A DNA stretch of 64,000 nucleotides from Chryseolinea sp. H1M3-3 (lineage in GTDB: Bacteria; Bacteroidota; Bacteroidia; Cytophagales; Cyclobacteriaceae): NCBI RefSeq assembly GCF_029360725.1, contig NZ_JARKMY010000001.1, positions 434,001 to 498,000 of the forward strand, read 5' to 3'. The position numbers and the translations under genes are program-made. This document shows, in pieces, positions 15,591 through 24,228 of this stretch (its first letter is position 1; each line of letters begins with the position of its first letter). Below the pieces are notes generated by a model. The model searched no databases and was not told the origin of the DNA. It saw only the letters and a list, made by a program, of their open reading frames with translations.

Positions 15591-18318
15591 GATTTTTTAT
15601 GCGTTCGATATCAGATTTTTCAATGGACTTCGCTCTGACTTCTTGTGACAATTGCCGTTCCATGTTTTCTCTGGACAAGCGTTGCGCCGTGTCCTTGCTG
15701 TAATCCTTGCCGATCAGCTCAATTGCTGACTGGCGGTCGCGCATCTCGGAGGCGTAATTGAGCAAGGCGGTTTTGTCATCGGTATATATTCTAACCCGCT
15801 CTCTGCCGCGAGATACTGAAACATAAAACTGTTTCATATCCGTTGCAGGGAATGTTGAGGCTGGCTGCGCGATAAAAACTTCATCAACCGTTTTGCCCTG
15901 TGACGCATAAGATGTGATGCAATGTGCATGGGCGATATGGCCATAATCTTTTGGTATTGTGTAGTTCGTTTTGCTGATCGCATTACGCACTTTGATGTGA
16001 CCGTTCTTTCGAACGGCCACAACTTCCAAGATCTGACCATTGTTAAGGCGTTTCTTGTTTGCATCAAATCCATTATACGTTAGTCTTATTTTGTCACCCT
16101 TTGAGAGTTGAATATCTGCCCTACGAAATGCTTCAAATTTTTTGTTTTGATCTAATGGCAGATCGACCGACGTTCCATCCTCATTTTTGATATGGATATA
16201 ATCGTCTTTCACAGATGATACGGACCAAACGGTTCCGCGCTTGACGCCTTTCATGTTCTGACTGAACTGAAGAACGGTTCCTTGCTTGTAGGAGCGAATG
16301 TCATTTTTTTCCGCTTCGGTAAGATTCAAGTTCATAAAGCGCGTTGCAGTGATTTCTCTTTTTCCAATCATTTTCGCACAGCGAAGCTTATCGCGAATTG
16401 CCTTGGTCACTTCTTCACCTTGCTGGTGCGTTGGCGAAATGATAAGTGTCGATTTTCCCTTCTTCACTGTAGCGAGGTAGTCTTCCACTAGCGTTTCATT
16501 CGGTTTAAGTGGGTTGATTGTTTTGATCGATTCAATTGTATCCAGCTTTTCGAAAGCAAGTTTTACGTCACCGTCTGACAAAGCCTGGACGGCTTCGCGG
16601 TAGGTCTCGTTTTTCTGTCGGTAGATACGACTGACTTCCGCTGATCTTATTCCCGCGGCGGTGTTAAGAATTCTTAATGCATCACCACGGATAACGCTTG
16701 CGTGCTGCCTGGTGTCTCCGCTCAGGATCAAACGTGCATTCTGCCGGGCCGTCAGATCGAGCAGGGCGGTCATATCTTGGGTTCCAAGGAGACCAGCCTC
16801 ATCGACCCAAAGGACGCCATTCTTGAGGCCTTTCTGAAGGTTGTGGTCGACCAGCAGCTTTGCAACGGTATCGGCATGCGCAAAGCCTTCCTCGCGTAAA
16901 ACGCCGCGTGAGGCCTGGGAAGTTGGTGCCACCATGGTCACCTTGCAGCCAACGGTTTCCATAAGCTTAACCGCTTCGGTCGTCAATGTCGTCTTACCTG
17001 TTCCGGCTCGCCCTCGAATGATTGAAACACCATGAGGCGTCGTCAGGACGTGCCGTACGGCTTCATGTTGCTCGCCTTTGAGTTTGATGTCGGGAACCAT
17101 CGTATATAACGGTCGGAACTTTCCTTTGCTCTTTTGCGCAAGTTCGACCATGCGCTTTTCTTCCGCAAGGACTTCTTTCGTTGTACAGATGGTTGCCTTC
17201 CGATCGGGCACATGCAGAATCCGCTTGTCGTTTTGAAACGAGGTCGTGATCTCGTCAAGCGTAACCGACCGGTCACCAAGGCTATGCCGATACGCAGTTT
17301 CAAGGATACGCCGATCTTGCATTACAGATGCACGTTCGAAGCGGTGTTGAACCGCATGGTCAACACATTGCTCCGGTGACAATTCGAGTGTTTCCTTGGC
17401 GGGGTTGTTGCGGATAATTGATCTTCCATCGTCGCTATCAGAACCGGCACCTGCTTCTCGTATCTGTTCACGCCAGTGTCTTTTGAGTTCATCAAGTGTA
17501 AGACCTTTTTGTTTTTTGGAGCGCGTCTTCGCACCCAGTTGATCAAGCTCTTTTACATCGGTGATATTTTTCTCTTTCGCGATGCGACCAATCTCATCGG
17601 TTCGCTTCGAAAAAAGATCAATGGCCTTTTGTGGCACGCCTTCGATCTCGAACGACTTTTCCGTTTGCCTGACACGATAACCAAGTTCCATTAAATTATC
17701 GGAAAGGCGCTTGTGAAACCGGGCCTGATAGTAGGGCATGTCGCGTTTGACGTCACGAAACTGCCCGGCTTTGAACTGTTCCTCCATTTTGTCCCACGTC
17801 ACGTTGAACACGAAGCAGTGACTGTGAAGATGAGGGTCGGGAACCGCTCCATCAACCGGCCTTGCCGTTTGATGTACGAAGTCCGCCCAGACCAACTCTC
17901 CTGTTTCGCGGTCGCTATACTGACCGCCTTTACGTACTCGTGTTTTGCTATCGGCTTCGATGTCAAGCATCGTTTCCATCACGCTTGATTTGAAGGCTTC
18001 CATAACGTGATCATCCTTCGACAACGCATGGACAATCGACACGGATTTGGGGCAGTGGAAGTTTATATCATAGCCGACTGTTCTTTGCTCAATTGTTCTT
18101 TGGGTCAGAGTGTCCCCGGTTTTGGGATTAATGTTTTCACACAAGGCATGAAAGGTTTCCTTGGCTGCATTGCCTTCAATACCAATTCGCCGTGCGATCT
18201 TCCCATGGAAATGGCCCGGCAGTTCCTGGTCGTTCAAGAAGTAATCCGATTTCAAGAGAGCCTCGTTAAAGTAAGCCTTGGCGTGTCCCGCCGAGGTGCT
18301 TTGGATCATTCGTATCAT
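15568..18318 (-). CDS. MobF-family conjugative relaxase-helicase (TrwC/TraI-like)
   Basis: 916 residues. The relaxase domain (about 1-300) has N-terminal candidate nucleophile tyrosines Y16 and Y26 and the HUH metal triad in 'DPHLHSHCFVFN' (His163, 165, 167). The C-terminal half is a superfamily 1 helicase with Walker A 'GRAGTGKTT' (436-444), Walker B-type 'WVDEAGLLG' (504-512) and, near the end, 'CITSYASQGKTVDEVF'. It nicks the transfer origin, stays bound to the 5' end and unwinds the strand. ATG 18309 is an alternative start. It is transcribed in the same direction as the coupling ATPase. The oriT should be nearby but I could not identify it. At 916 residues it is near TrwC size. Confidence 0.95.
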   Translation of the reverse strand: MIRMIQSTSAGHAKAYFNEALLKSDYFLNDQELPGHFHGKIARRIGIEGNAAKETFHALCENINPKTGDTLTQRTIEQRTVGYDINFHCPKSVSIVHALSKDDHVMEAFKSSVMETMLDIEADSKTRVRKGGQYSDRETGELVWADFVHQTARPVDGAVPDPHLHSHCFVFNVTWDKMEEQFKAGQFRDVKRDMPYYQARFHKRLSDNLMELGYRVRQTEKSFEIEGVPQKAIDLFSKRTDEIGRIAKEKNITDVKELDQLGAKTRSKKQKGLTLDELKRHWREQIREAGAGSDSDDGRSIIRNNPAKETLELSPEQCVDHAVQHRFERASVMQDRRILETAYRHSLGDRSVTLDEITTSFQNDKRILHVPDRKATICTTKEVLAEEKRMVELAQKSKGKFRPLYTMVPDIKLKGEQHEAVRHVLTTPHGVSIIRGRAGTGKTTLTTEAVKLMETVGCKVTMVAPTSQASRGVLREEGFAHADTVAKLLVDHNLQKGLKNGVLWVDEAGLLGTQDMTALLDLTARQNARLILSGDTRQHASVIRGDALRILNTAAGIRSAEVSRIYRQKNETYREAVQALSDGDVKLAFEKLDTIESIKTINPLKPNETLVEDYLATVKKGKSTLIISPTHQQGEEVTKAIRDKLRCAKMIGKREITATRFMNLNLTEAEKNDIRSYKQGTVLQFSQNMKGVKRGTVWSVSSVKDDYIHIKNEDGTSVDLPLDQNKKFEAFRRADIQLSKGDKIRLTYNGFDANKKRLNNGQILEVVAVRKNGHIKVRNAISKTNYTIPKDYGHIAHAHCITSYASQGKTVDEVFIAQPASTFPATDMKQFYVSVSRGRERVRIYTDDKTALLNYASEMRDRQSAIELIGKDYSKDTAQRLSRENMERQLSQEVRAKSIEKSDIERIKNHEPELEI

Positions 18319-18488
18319 TGTGAAAAACTTATACAGCCGGTTCGGTAAAACGGGCCGGTGAAAATGCTTTCATTACGCACAAATAAACAGGAAGCCTAAG
18401 CAGTGCTGCCATGCGGGTGCAGCGAAACAAAACCCATTAAAGAGTTCACATCAGACATCTTCCCTATGCACAGCCTAGGATAAGACCG

Positions 18489-19279
18489 TCAACGTGCGAC
18501 AAAGGTCTCTTCATCGTCCTCAATGAAGCTCTCAACCAGGGTGCGACGGAACTCGCCACTTTCCGGTTTTCGACCATAGAATCGGAACCCCTTGGTTTCC
18601 TCTGCGTCCTTGTCGTCGATGAAAGAATCGAAAAGTTGTTCATTACTGATCATCTCATCAATCTTATCCATAACAAAATCGTCGCCGAGGCGGTAGACGC
18701 CAATGTAGCTGAGTCTGTAGAGTAAGGCGCAAACGATTAGAAGGAGGCCGACCATTTGCCCCAAGGGGTATAAGACCAAACCAATCAGAAAAAAGAAGCC
18801 AGGCTCGTAAAGTGTTTCTATGCGTCTTGTGTCAGGCACCTTTCCAAAGAGCTTAAAGTTGTAGAACTTCTTGTTAATGTCACCGTTGGAAGACTGAATC
18901 TTGCAAAATCGAATACTGACGGATTGCGGTCGATCTCTCTCTTGCGCCGATAGGCCACAAACAGAAATATGATAATGAACAAGTACCACGTTGTATATCC
19001 GACGGCGAACATGGCCATTATCTGCGTTTGTATTGACATGTACTGAAACAAGGTAGACGCTTGAAAGACGTAATAATGAATAGGCGGGATGATGGCCATT
19101 ATCATGGCTGCGTTAACGGCCTTGCCAAAGGTAAAGTAGCGCTCGCCGAAGTTTTTACGAATGAATACTTCAAGAATTAATCTCGGGTAAGATGCGATTG
19201 CTTGAAACACTTTTACTGCCAGTGTAGCTGCCGGATTGCTTCGTTTGTAAAACGTTTGGAAATACAGGTTCTTTTTCAT
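18489..19279 (-). pseudogene. Frameshifted mobilisation-associated membrane protein
   Basis: Two minus-strand frames join into one protein. From ATG 19279 the first gives 'MKKNLYFQTFYKRSNPAATL' and two TM segments (about 55-75 and 90-112) to 'PSVFDFARFS' near 18895; the second continues 'SNGDINKKFYNFKLFGKVPD', another hydrophobic pair 'FFFLIGLVLYPLGQMVGLLLIVCALLY' and an acidic tail ending at 18489. The total of 791 bases is one short of a whole number of codons, so a single deleted base near 18885-18900 explains it. No slippery heptamer is visible there. It starts 16 bases after the coupling ATPase stop. Such multi-TM proteins next to VirD4-like genes may help couple DNA to the channel. A sequencing error is possible. 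Confidence 0.75.
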
Positions 19280-19295
19280 GCGATGTTGGTTTGGT

Positions 19296-20804
19296 TTATG
19301 GGGAATAGTTTTGCGAGAATTGCATCTTGATGAAATTGGATCCATTTGCGAATGGCTCTCCCTGGCGTTGTATAAATCCCTCGACAACATTCTGGTTTCG
19401 CGGTGATCCCGTTTTCAAACTGATGAAACGCTCCGGGCGAATCGCGCGCTCGTATTCTGCAGATGTGTTCGATGATTTGGAAATGTTTCCAAGGCCGATA
19501 GAACTTCCTTTAGAGATCTTTTCCATCAAGTGGTCACCGAAAAGGGATGATGCGTAGTTATTGGTTTCAATATCTGAGTTCGCGTGAAAAATTTTAGTGT
19601 TCAGCGTTCCGAGAAAACTTTTCACTTTAAACTCCCCTTTTTGTCCACCCATATTGCCATAATAATTAGGGAGATTTTGAGTAATGTAAACGGTGCATAT
19701 CCGACTGCTTCGCGCCGTCGCTTGATAATCGGCATCATGCTCGTGGAGAAAATTTTGGGCTTCGTCAGCCCAGAGAAACACCGGCCTTGTCCCATTATTT
19801 GGATCGCGCCGCTCCATGGCACGCTGCCAAATGTACTTGAACATGATCTGCGCATCGCGTCCGACCTTATCATAAAGTTTTACTGGCAAATCGAGAAGAA
19901 TGATCTTGCCGTTCAGGCAGTCTTCCGGTCGAATGTTCGAGGGATTACTACAGAACAATTTATACACTGGGTCACGGAGCAGGCGGAACAAAAATCCTGA
20001 GAAAGAAAATTCAACAATCGATCTGGTTTTTTCGCTCAACGGAATGTAAGTGTCCTCGAAAAATTGTTTAAGATATTTCATCTGACGATATTCAGGAACA
20101 TCGGCAGAAGCGATTTCGTCGTAAATGTCACGGTCGTCGATTCCGCGCAACCTTGCAGCATTTTGTGTCTCCCATTTTTCAAGTTTGCTACGAACTAGAA
20201 CATCGACTTTATCAAACGCCTTCTCGTACGCTCTCGTATTGTCCTTGTTCGCTGCTCTACTAGAATCCTCTTGCAAGCGCGGAATTGACTGAACGATGTC
20301 GTACATTCGTCTCACGGAAATCTTGCCGTACGCCAGCTGGCACAAATCGATTACGTTGAACAAAAGCATATCAAGTGCATTCTCCCAAAAGGGATCTTCA
20401 CTTTTCCCATGCGACTTCTCCGAGCCAGCTCGAATTACGGTCTTGAGAACGTCGACAAGATTTTCCGTGAGTTGCCCACCCGAGTTTCGCTCGGTCTCAT
20501 AGTCAAGAAAATTGAAGAAGTTGTCGTTTTGAGAACTGATGACAACAAGGTCGTGAATGCGATTGACAAGACGACAATACTTGATCCATTCCTCGCGTTC
20601 ATCCGGTTTGACTGTGAGGACCAATCCGCCAAAGCCAGCTCTTAAATATTTTAGTGCAAGAAAACGGCCTGAACCGGATGACTTGCCGGAACCAATGCCG
20701 CCAAAGATTTGCACGCCTTCAACGGCATGCCTAATGGTCCAAATATCGTTCTGTAATTTTCCTTGAATTTCAATAAGAGGAGTATCAAGATCGAAGTGTA
20801 GCAT
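19296..20804 (-). CDS. VirD4/TraD-like type IV coupling ATPase
   Basis: 502 residues. Walker A 'GGIGSGKSSGSG' (35-46), Walker B 'VFLWADEAQNF' (342-352) and a following 'SRICTVYITQNLPNYYG' segment identify a T4CP-family ATPase with a TraM-recognition-like C-terminus ('RPERFISLKTG'). It lacks N-terminal TM helices, unlike classical VirD4; the neighbouring frameshifted membrane protein may supply the membrane part in trans. It delivers the relaxase-bound strand to the secretion channel. It lies in a leftward operon: coupling ATPase, membrane protein, relaxase, small protein. Channel genes are absent from the window. Confidence 0.9.
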   Translation of the reverse strand: MLHFDLDTPLIEIQGKLQNDIWTIRHAVEGVQIFGGIGSGKSSGSGRFLALKYLRAGFGGLVLTVKPDEREEWIKYCRLVNRIHDLVVISSQNDNFFNFLDYETERNSGGQLTENLVDVLKTVIRAGSEKSHGKSEDPFWENALDMLLFNVIDLCQLAYGKISVRRMYDIVQSIPRLQEDSSRAANKDNTRAYEKAFDKVDVLVRSKLEKWETQNAARLRGIDDRDIYDEIASADVPEYRQMKYLKQFFEDTYIPLSEKTRSIVEFSFSGFLFRLLRDPVYKLFCSNPSNIRPEDCLNGKIILLDLPVKLYDKVGRDAQIMFKYIWQRAMERRDPNNGTRPVFLWADEAQNFLHEHDADYQATARSSRICTVYITQNLPNYYGNMGGQKGEFKVKSFLGTLNTKIFHANSDIETNNYASSLFGDHLMEKISKGSSIGLGNISKSSNTSAEYERAIRPERFISLKTGSPRNQNVVEGFIQRQGEPFANGSNFIKMQFSQNYSP

Positions 20805-20882
20805 ACAACAGTATTGACAACGGAATTAAAAAAAAATTTCGTTGCCAGGGAATAGTATAATTGTACTATTTTGCGTAGCTGA

Positions 20883-21644
20883 TCAATGCAGGACTTCCGA
20901 CTGAATGGAATCCTCCCAGTCGAAGCCGTGAAGCGGCGATTGATCGGCAGTTGCCCGCCCGAATTTGTAGAGAACCTCGAGATATTTGACGATGGTGACG
21001 ATCTGACAACGTATTTCGCTGCGAGTTTCTGCTTGCAGCCCCGTCCACGATCCTTCGGCAAGAACTTTCCGAATGGTAATTTCTGCGTATAGTGAATGCT
21101 CAAGGTCGGGCTTGTAGCCTAAAAATTCCTTTATCAACTGCTGTGCTTCCGACTTAAGGTGACTCTCACAATTCTTGTAATGTTCTCGGTCGTCGGACGT
21201 CAGATCAAGGTGGTCGAGCCAACCATTGACTTGCATGAATTCATTGCGAACATGCTTAATATGAACGTCAACTGTCTTCTGAAATTCTGACCAAGTCATC
21301 CCGAAGCGATTTCTTGAATCTTCAATCAGCTTACGCAGGTATATCGACGCGGGAATGGCAACATTTTCGGAAGGCCTAAAACCCAGCCGACGATAGAGCA
21401 GATGGTCAACCATCCGCTGATGCTCGGGATGATAGTCGGCGTAGGCCTGTACTATTTCCCAGGAAAGAGCGTCCCGGTCAAATCTCTCCGCGCCTTTCTC
21501 ATAACGTTTCAGGTCGCCGTCGTAGTATTTCAAGACGTGGTCGGCCTTCTTACGTTCAGTGATAAAGAGTTCCGCATTGCCATGGCACAGCTCATCAATC
21601 AGGCGCAAGTCTCTGAGCCATGTGGGTTCTAACTCGTCGCTCAC
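20883..21644 (-). CDS. Hypothetical helical protein upstream of coupling ATPase
   Basis: 253 residues, strongly charged and predicted all-helical from its heptad-like spacing ('IKHVRNEFMQVNGWLDHLDL', 'SHLKSEAQQLIKEFLGY'); no TM segment or signal. It is followed after 78 bases by the coupling ATPase on the same strand, so it likely belongs to the mobilisation operon, perhaps as an accessory DNA-binding or relaxosome protein. The start at 21644 sits near the divergent promoter region (21645-21716). I recognise no family. High G+C codon use matches the backbone. Confidence 0.6.
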   Translation of the reverse strand: MSDELEPTWLRDLRLIDELCHGNAELFITERKKADHVLKYYDGDLKRYEKGAERFDRDALSWEIVQAYADYHPEHQRMVDHLLYRRLGFRPSENVAIPASIYLRKLIEDSRNRFGMTWSEFQKTVDVHIKHVRNEFMQVNGWLDHLDLTSDDREHYKNCESHLKSEAQQLIKEFLGYKPDLEHSLYAEITIRKVLAEGSWTGLQAETRSEIRCQIVTIVKYLEVLYKFGRATADQSPLHGFDWEDSIQSEVLH

Positions 21645-21716
21645 CGCGAGCCCTCCTAATACGACAGAATATGTATATTAACATAAACCGTTTTCTAAAG
21701 TCAATCAAAAAAGCAT

Positions 21717-22253
21717 ATGGACGACCTCGATGAATTAATGGATCGGTACCCACAATACAAGGATATGGTTCGCGACGCCCGCAAACAGGCAAGAGATATT
21801 GATAAGGAAATAGCCAAGCTCCAACCGGGGTGGACACCGCCAAAACTCGAACTAAAACCGCCTCTATCGGGCACGTGGAGTCCATCAAAAGAGCAGGGCC
21901 GGGAGCTATCCGAACTTCTCGAAAAGAAGTCTGGCATCCAAAACGGTGTCTACACTCGACTTGAAGCTGACCTCGTCGGTCAAGATCCCTCGAAAATCGA
22001 GCGGACCAAACGCGACGTTTCAAAAGTATTGTCGCACGATAAGATGCTTCGCTTCGATATCAAGGACATTGATGAATCTCAGAGATTCATGGAAAGTAAA
22101 ATACAGGAACGACAAGCCGGTTACTCGAAGCCCTCTATCACGGACCAATTAATGAAGCAGTCAGACTATTCAAAAGAAAGTCGATTAGCGAAAGAAAAGG
22201 AATTCCGTGAGAACAGTAAGTCAATACTGGATCGAACGCCCGAGGCGGAGTAA
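21717..22253 (+). CDS. Hypothetical coiled-coil protein, divergent to mobilisation operon
   Basis: 178 residues, hydrophilic, with long helical segments ('MVRDARKQARDIDKEIAKLQ', 'GRELSELLEKKSGIQ') separated by a Pro-rich linker ('PPKLELKPPLSGTW'). No TM segment. It is divergently transcribed from 20883-21644 across only 72 bases, which must contain both promoters (an AT-rich ATATGTATATT dyad lies there). Backbone-like codon use. The convergent VKOR-thioredoxin gene begins the AT-rich RiPP cargo 26 bases further on, so this gene marks the backbone-cargo boundary. Function unknown. Confidence 0.55.
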   Translation: MDDLDELMDRYPQYKDMVRDARKQARDIDKEIAKLQPGWTPPKLELKPPLSGTWSPSKEQGRELSELLEKKSGIQNGVYTRLEADLVGQDPSKIERTKRDVSKVLSHDKMLRFDIKDIDESQRFMESKIQERQAGYSKPSITDQLMKQSDYSKESRLAKEKEFRENSKSILDRTPEAE

Positions 22254-22278
22254 GGCTATTTGAAAAAATACTTGCGTT

Positions 22279-23910
22279 CTATCTCGCTGATTGGTCATTA
22301 TATTGAAGATCTGTCTCACTCTGACTGATTTTTGTTTTTAAAAAATCTTTTGCATGACCGCGGATCAGGGGAATCAAATCGTCACACGTGTAGCCTGGAG
22401 GTAGCTTATAACCATTTAAGAAGAGGCTAGGTGTTGCATAGATTTTATGCTCAGAAATCCAACTCTGGTGTTGACTTATAATTTTTTCCGCCAAAGTAAG
22501 ACTGTCTGAATCGATCGCTATCGGCAATTTCTTTCTAAACCACGAAAGATTCTTTTTTGAATACCAATTAGCGAGAAGTTCTAATGCACCGTCCATTTGA
22601 AATTCAGTGTTGCGTATTTTCTGCAACCAATATTGAATGAGGTATCGTTCAGTTGAAGAATCGTTATTAATCCCGGTGCTAAATCTAATGATAAGCTGGA
22701 TATATTGTGGGTAGTCCGTCAAAAGGGTAGCAATTTTTTGATGTTGGATCTGACAAGGATTACAAAATAGATTGAGAACAGCAATTAGCTTAATTGGCCC
22801 TTGCGGATTGCCGATACACATTTCACCGTCGAAAGAGTTGCATGCGACTTGCTGTTGTTTGGAAAGAAAATAATTAAAGGTTTCTATTGAGTGCTTAATT
22901 CTGTTTGAGGTGATTTCTTTTTCAACGGCTTCTCTTCTTATATCAATTGTTTTTCTTACCATCACCGATGTTAGTAGCAGAGCAACAAATCCTAAAATGG
23001 CCTCAAGGAGTATAAGCGAATCCATCGGAAGCCATTCCCAAATTTTGAAATAAATGAGGTAAAGCAAAATGCTAAGTTGGAATAATAAGATCCCATCGAT
23101 CGTTATGCATAGTTTGCACCATTTTTTTATCCGCTTATATTGATACAAGATGGAAAAAACTATTATTGGAAAAGTTGTCATGGAGAAGGCAACCAGCACA
23201 AACACAAATGAAGGTTTCTTTTCTGCTGGGACCAATCCCGCGAGGGAGATAACGGCCATTTGCAAAATGAAATAAACTAGCGATAGATCGGCAAAATGTA
23301 CGATCCCAAATATTTTGGCCGCATTTGACGCGGCGATTCTTTCACAACTTGGATTAGTACTGGAATTACAAAAGGACTCAATGAAGTTGTATTTAATTCC
23401 ATACTCTCTTGCTACTAAGAAATAGCTAACAAGTACACCACAAAAGGCCAAAAAAAATATTGCTAGATGCGCAAATGAACCGAATAAAATAATCGATGTC
23501 AAAAACATCACCAAAATGACACTGCCAAGAAGTACAGCAGTCAATTTAAAGAAGTTCTCTTGTGAAAGATATATATTATTTCCAACGTCCGCTATTTTTC
23601 TGGTCGGGCGAGCGTGGATCACGATCCCACTGAAATCCTTGAGATCTTTTTTTCTTAGTTCGGCTGTGTTACGAACAATGCTCAATTGACTATCCTGTTT
23701 GTTGAAATGCAGGACACAGGGAAAGGCAGCTTCATAGATCTGGTTTTCATTATACATTTTTATAGTATATGTTACGCCTAGCCGCTGCAATGCATCGGTT
23801 ATACTTGGTAGGGCAGGATAATCAGGATGTGATGTTATAAGCTTTTCACAATATGATTTTGAGATTGGCATTTTTAACAATTGCAGGTAACTAGACACGA
23901 TCTGTTCCAT
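22279..23910 (-). CDS. VKOR-thioredoxin fusion with degenerate C39-like N-terminus
   Basis: 543 residues in three parts. Residues 1-105 resemble the C39 bacteriocin-peptidase fold without a catalytic Cys in the proper place ('HPDYPALPSITDALQRLGV', 'FPCVLHFNKQDSQLSIV'). Residues about 125-330 are a multi-TM vitamin K epoxide reductase domain with Cys pairs (FCNSSTNPSCE, WCKLC). The C-terminus is a thioredoxin/DsbA-like domain with 'NLFCNPCQIQ'. Together they form a quinone-linked disulfide-forming machine in the membrane. This architecture accompanies double-glycine-leader peptide clusters in Bacteroidota. The precursor core has an N-C-N-C motif, a possible substrate. Transcribed divergently from the HlyD gene. 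Confidence 0.85.
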   Translation of the reverse strand: MEQIVSSYLQLLKMPISKSYCEKLITSHPDYPALPSITDALQRLGVTYTIKMYNENQIYEAAFPCVLHFNKQDSQLSIVRNTAELRKKDLKDFSGIVIHARPTRKIADVGNNIYLSQENFFKLTAVLLGSVILVMFLTSIILFGSFAHLAIFFLAFCGVLVSYFLVAREYGIKYNFIESFCNSSTNPSCERIAASNAAKIFGIVHFADLSLVYFILQMAVISLAGLVPAEKKPSFVFVLVAFSMTTFPIIVFSILYQYKRIKKWCKLCITIDGILLFQLSILLYLIYFKIWEWLPMDSLILLEAILGFVALLLTSVMVRKTIDIRREAVEKEITSNRIKHSIETFNYFLSKQQQVACNSFDGEMCIGNPQGPIKLIAVLNLFCNPCQIQHQKIATLLTDYPQYIQLIIRFSTGINNDSSTERYLIQYWLQKIRNTEFQMDGALELLANWYSKKNLSWFRKKLPIAIDSDSLTLAEKIISQHQSWISEHKIYATPSLFLNGYKLPPGYTCDDLIPLIRGHAKDFLKTKISQSETDLQYNDQSAR

Positions 23911-24228
23911 ATCTTTTAGATTAGCGTCGATGCGGGCAGCGTAAACAACAATACTTTATTAGTTTGATCGGAGAAATTACAAATGTTCCTCGATCAAAAT
24001 TAAAAACCTTTGTATGTTATTATCGTATCAGCATCTACTTCGAATATTCCAATATACCCCCTAAGTTATTAACAATAAATCGAACAATATTTTTAGAACA
24101 ATTTTACAAATTATTGTTTTAGAATTGCGTACAGTTTTTTTGGTTTGCTCAAGATTTAGATCCACCTTTCTATTTAGCGCGGAAGACGTTTTTTGAAAAG
24201 AGGTTTAACTGTAAACAGTATCTCACGT
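23911..24228. other. Divergent promoter region of RiPP cluster
   Basis: 318 AT-rich bases between the leftward VKOR-thioredoxin gene and the rightward HlyD gene. On the minus strand a CAAAATTA at 23995-24002 (TAATTTTG when read leftward) fits the Bacteroidota -7 consensus TAnnTTTG, but no matching -33 element is clear. AACAAT/ATTGTT arms around 24098-24119 form a small dyad. Promoters for both operons are expected here. Confidence 0.4.

Noticed and set aside
18880-18990. Programmed -1 frameshifting in the mobilisation membrane gene
   Set aside because: No slippery heptamer and no downstream hairpin is visible at the frame junction; deletion or base-calling error is simpler.
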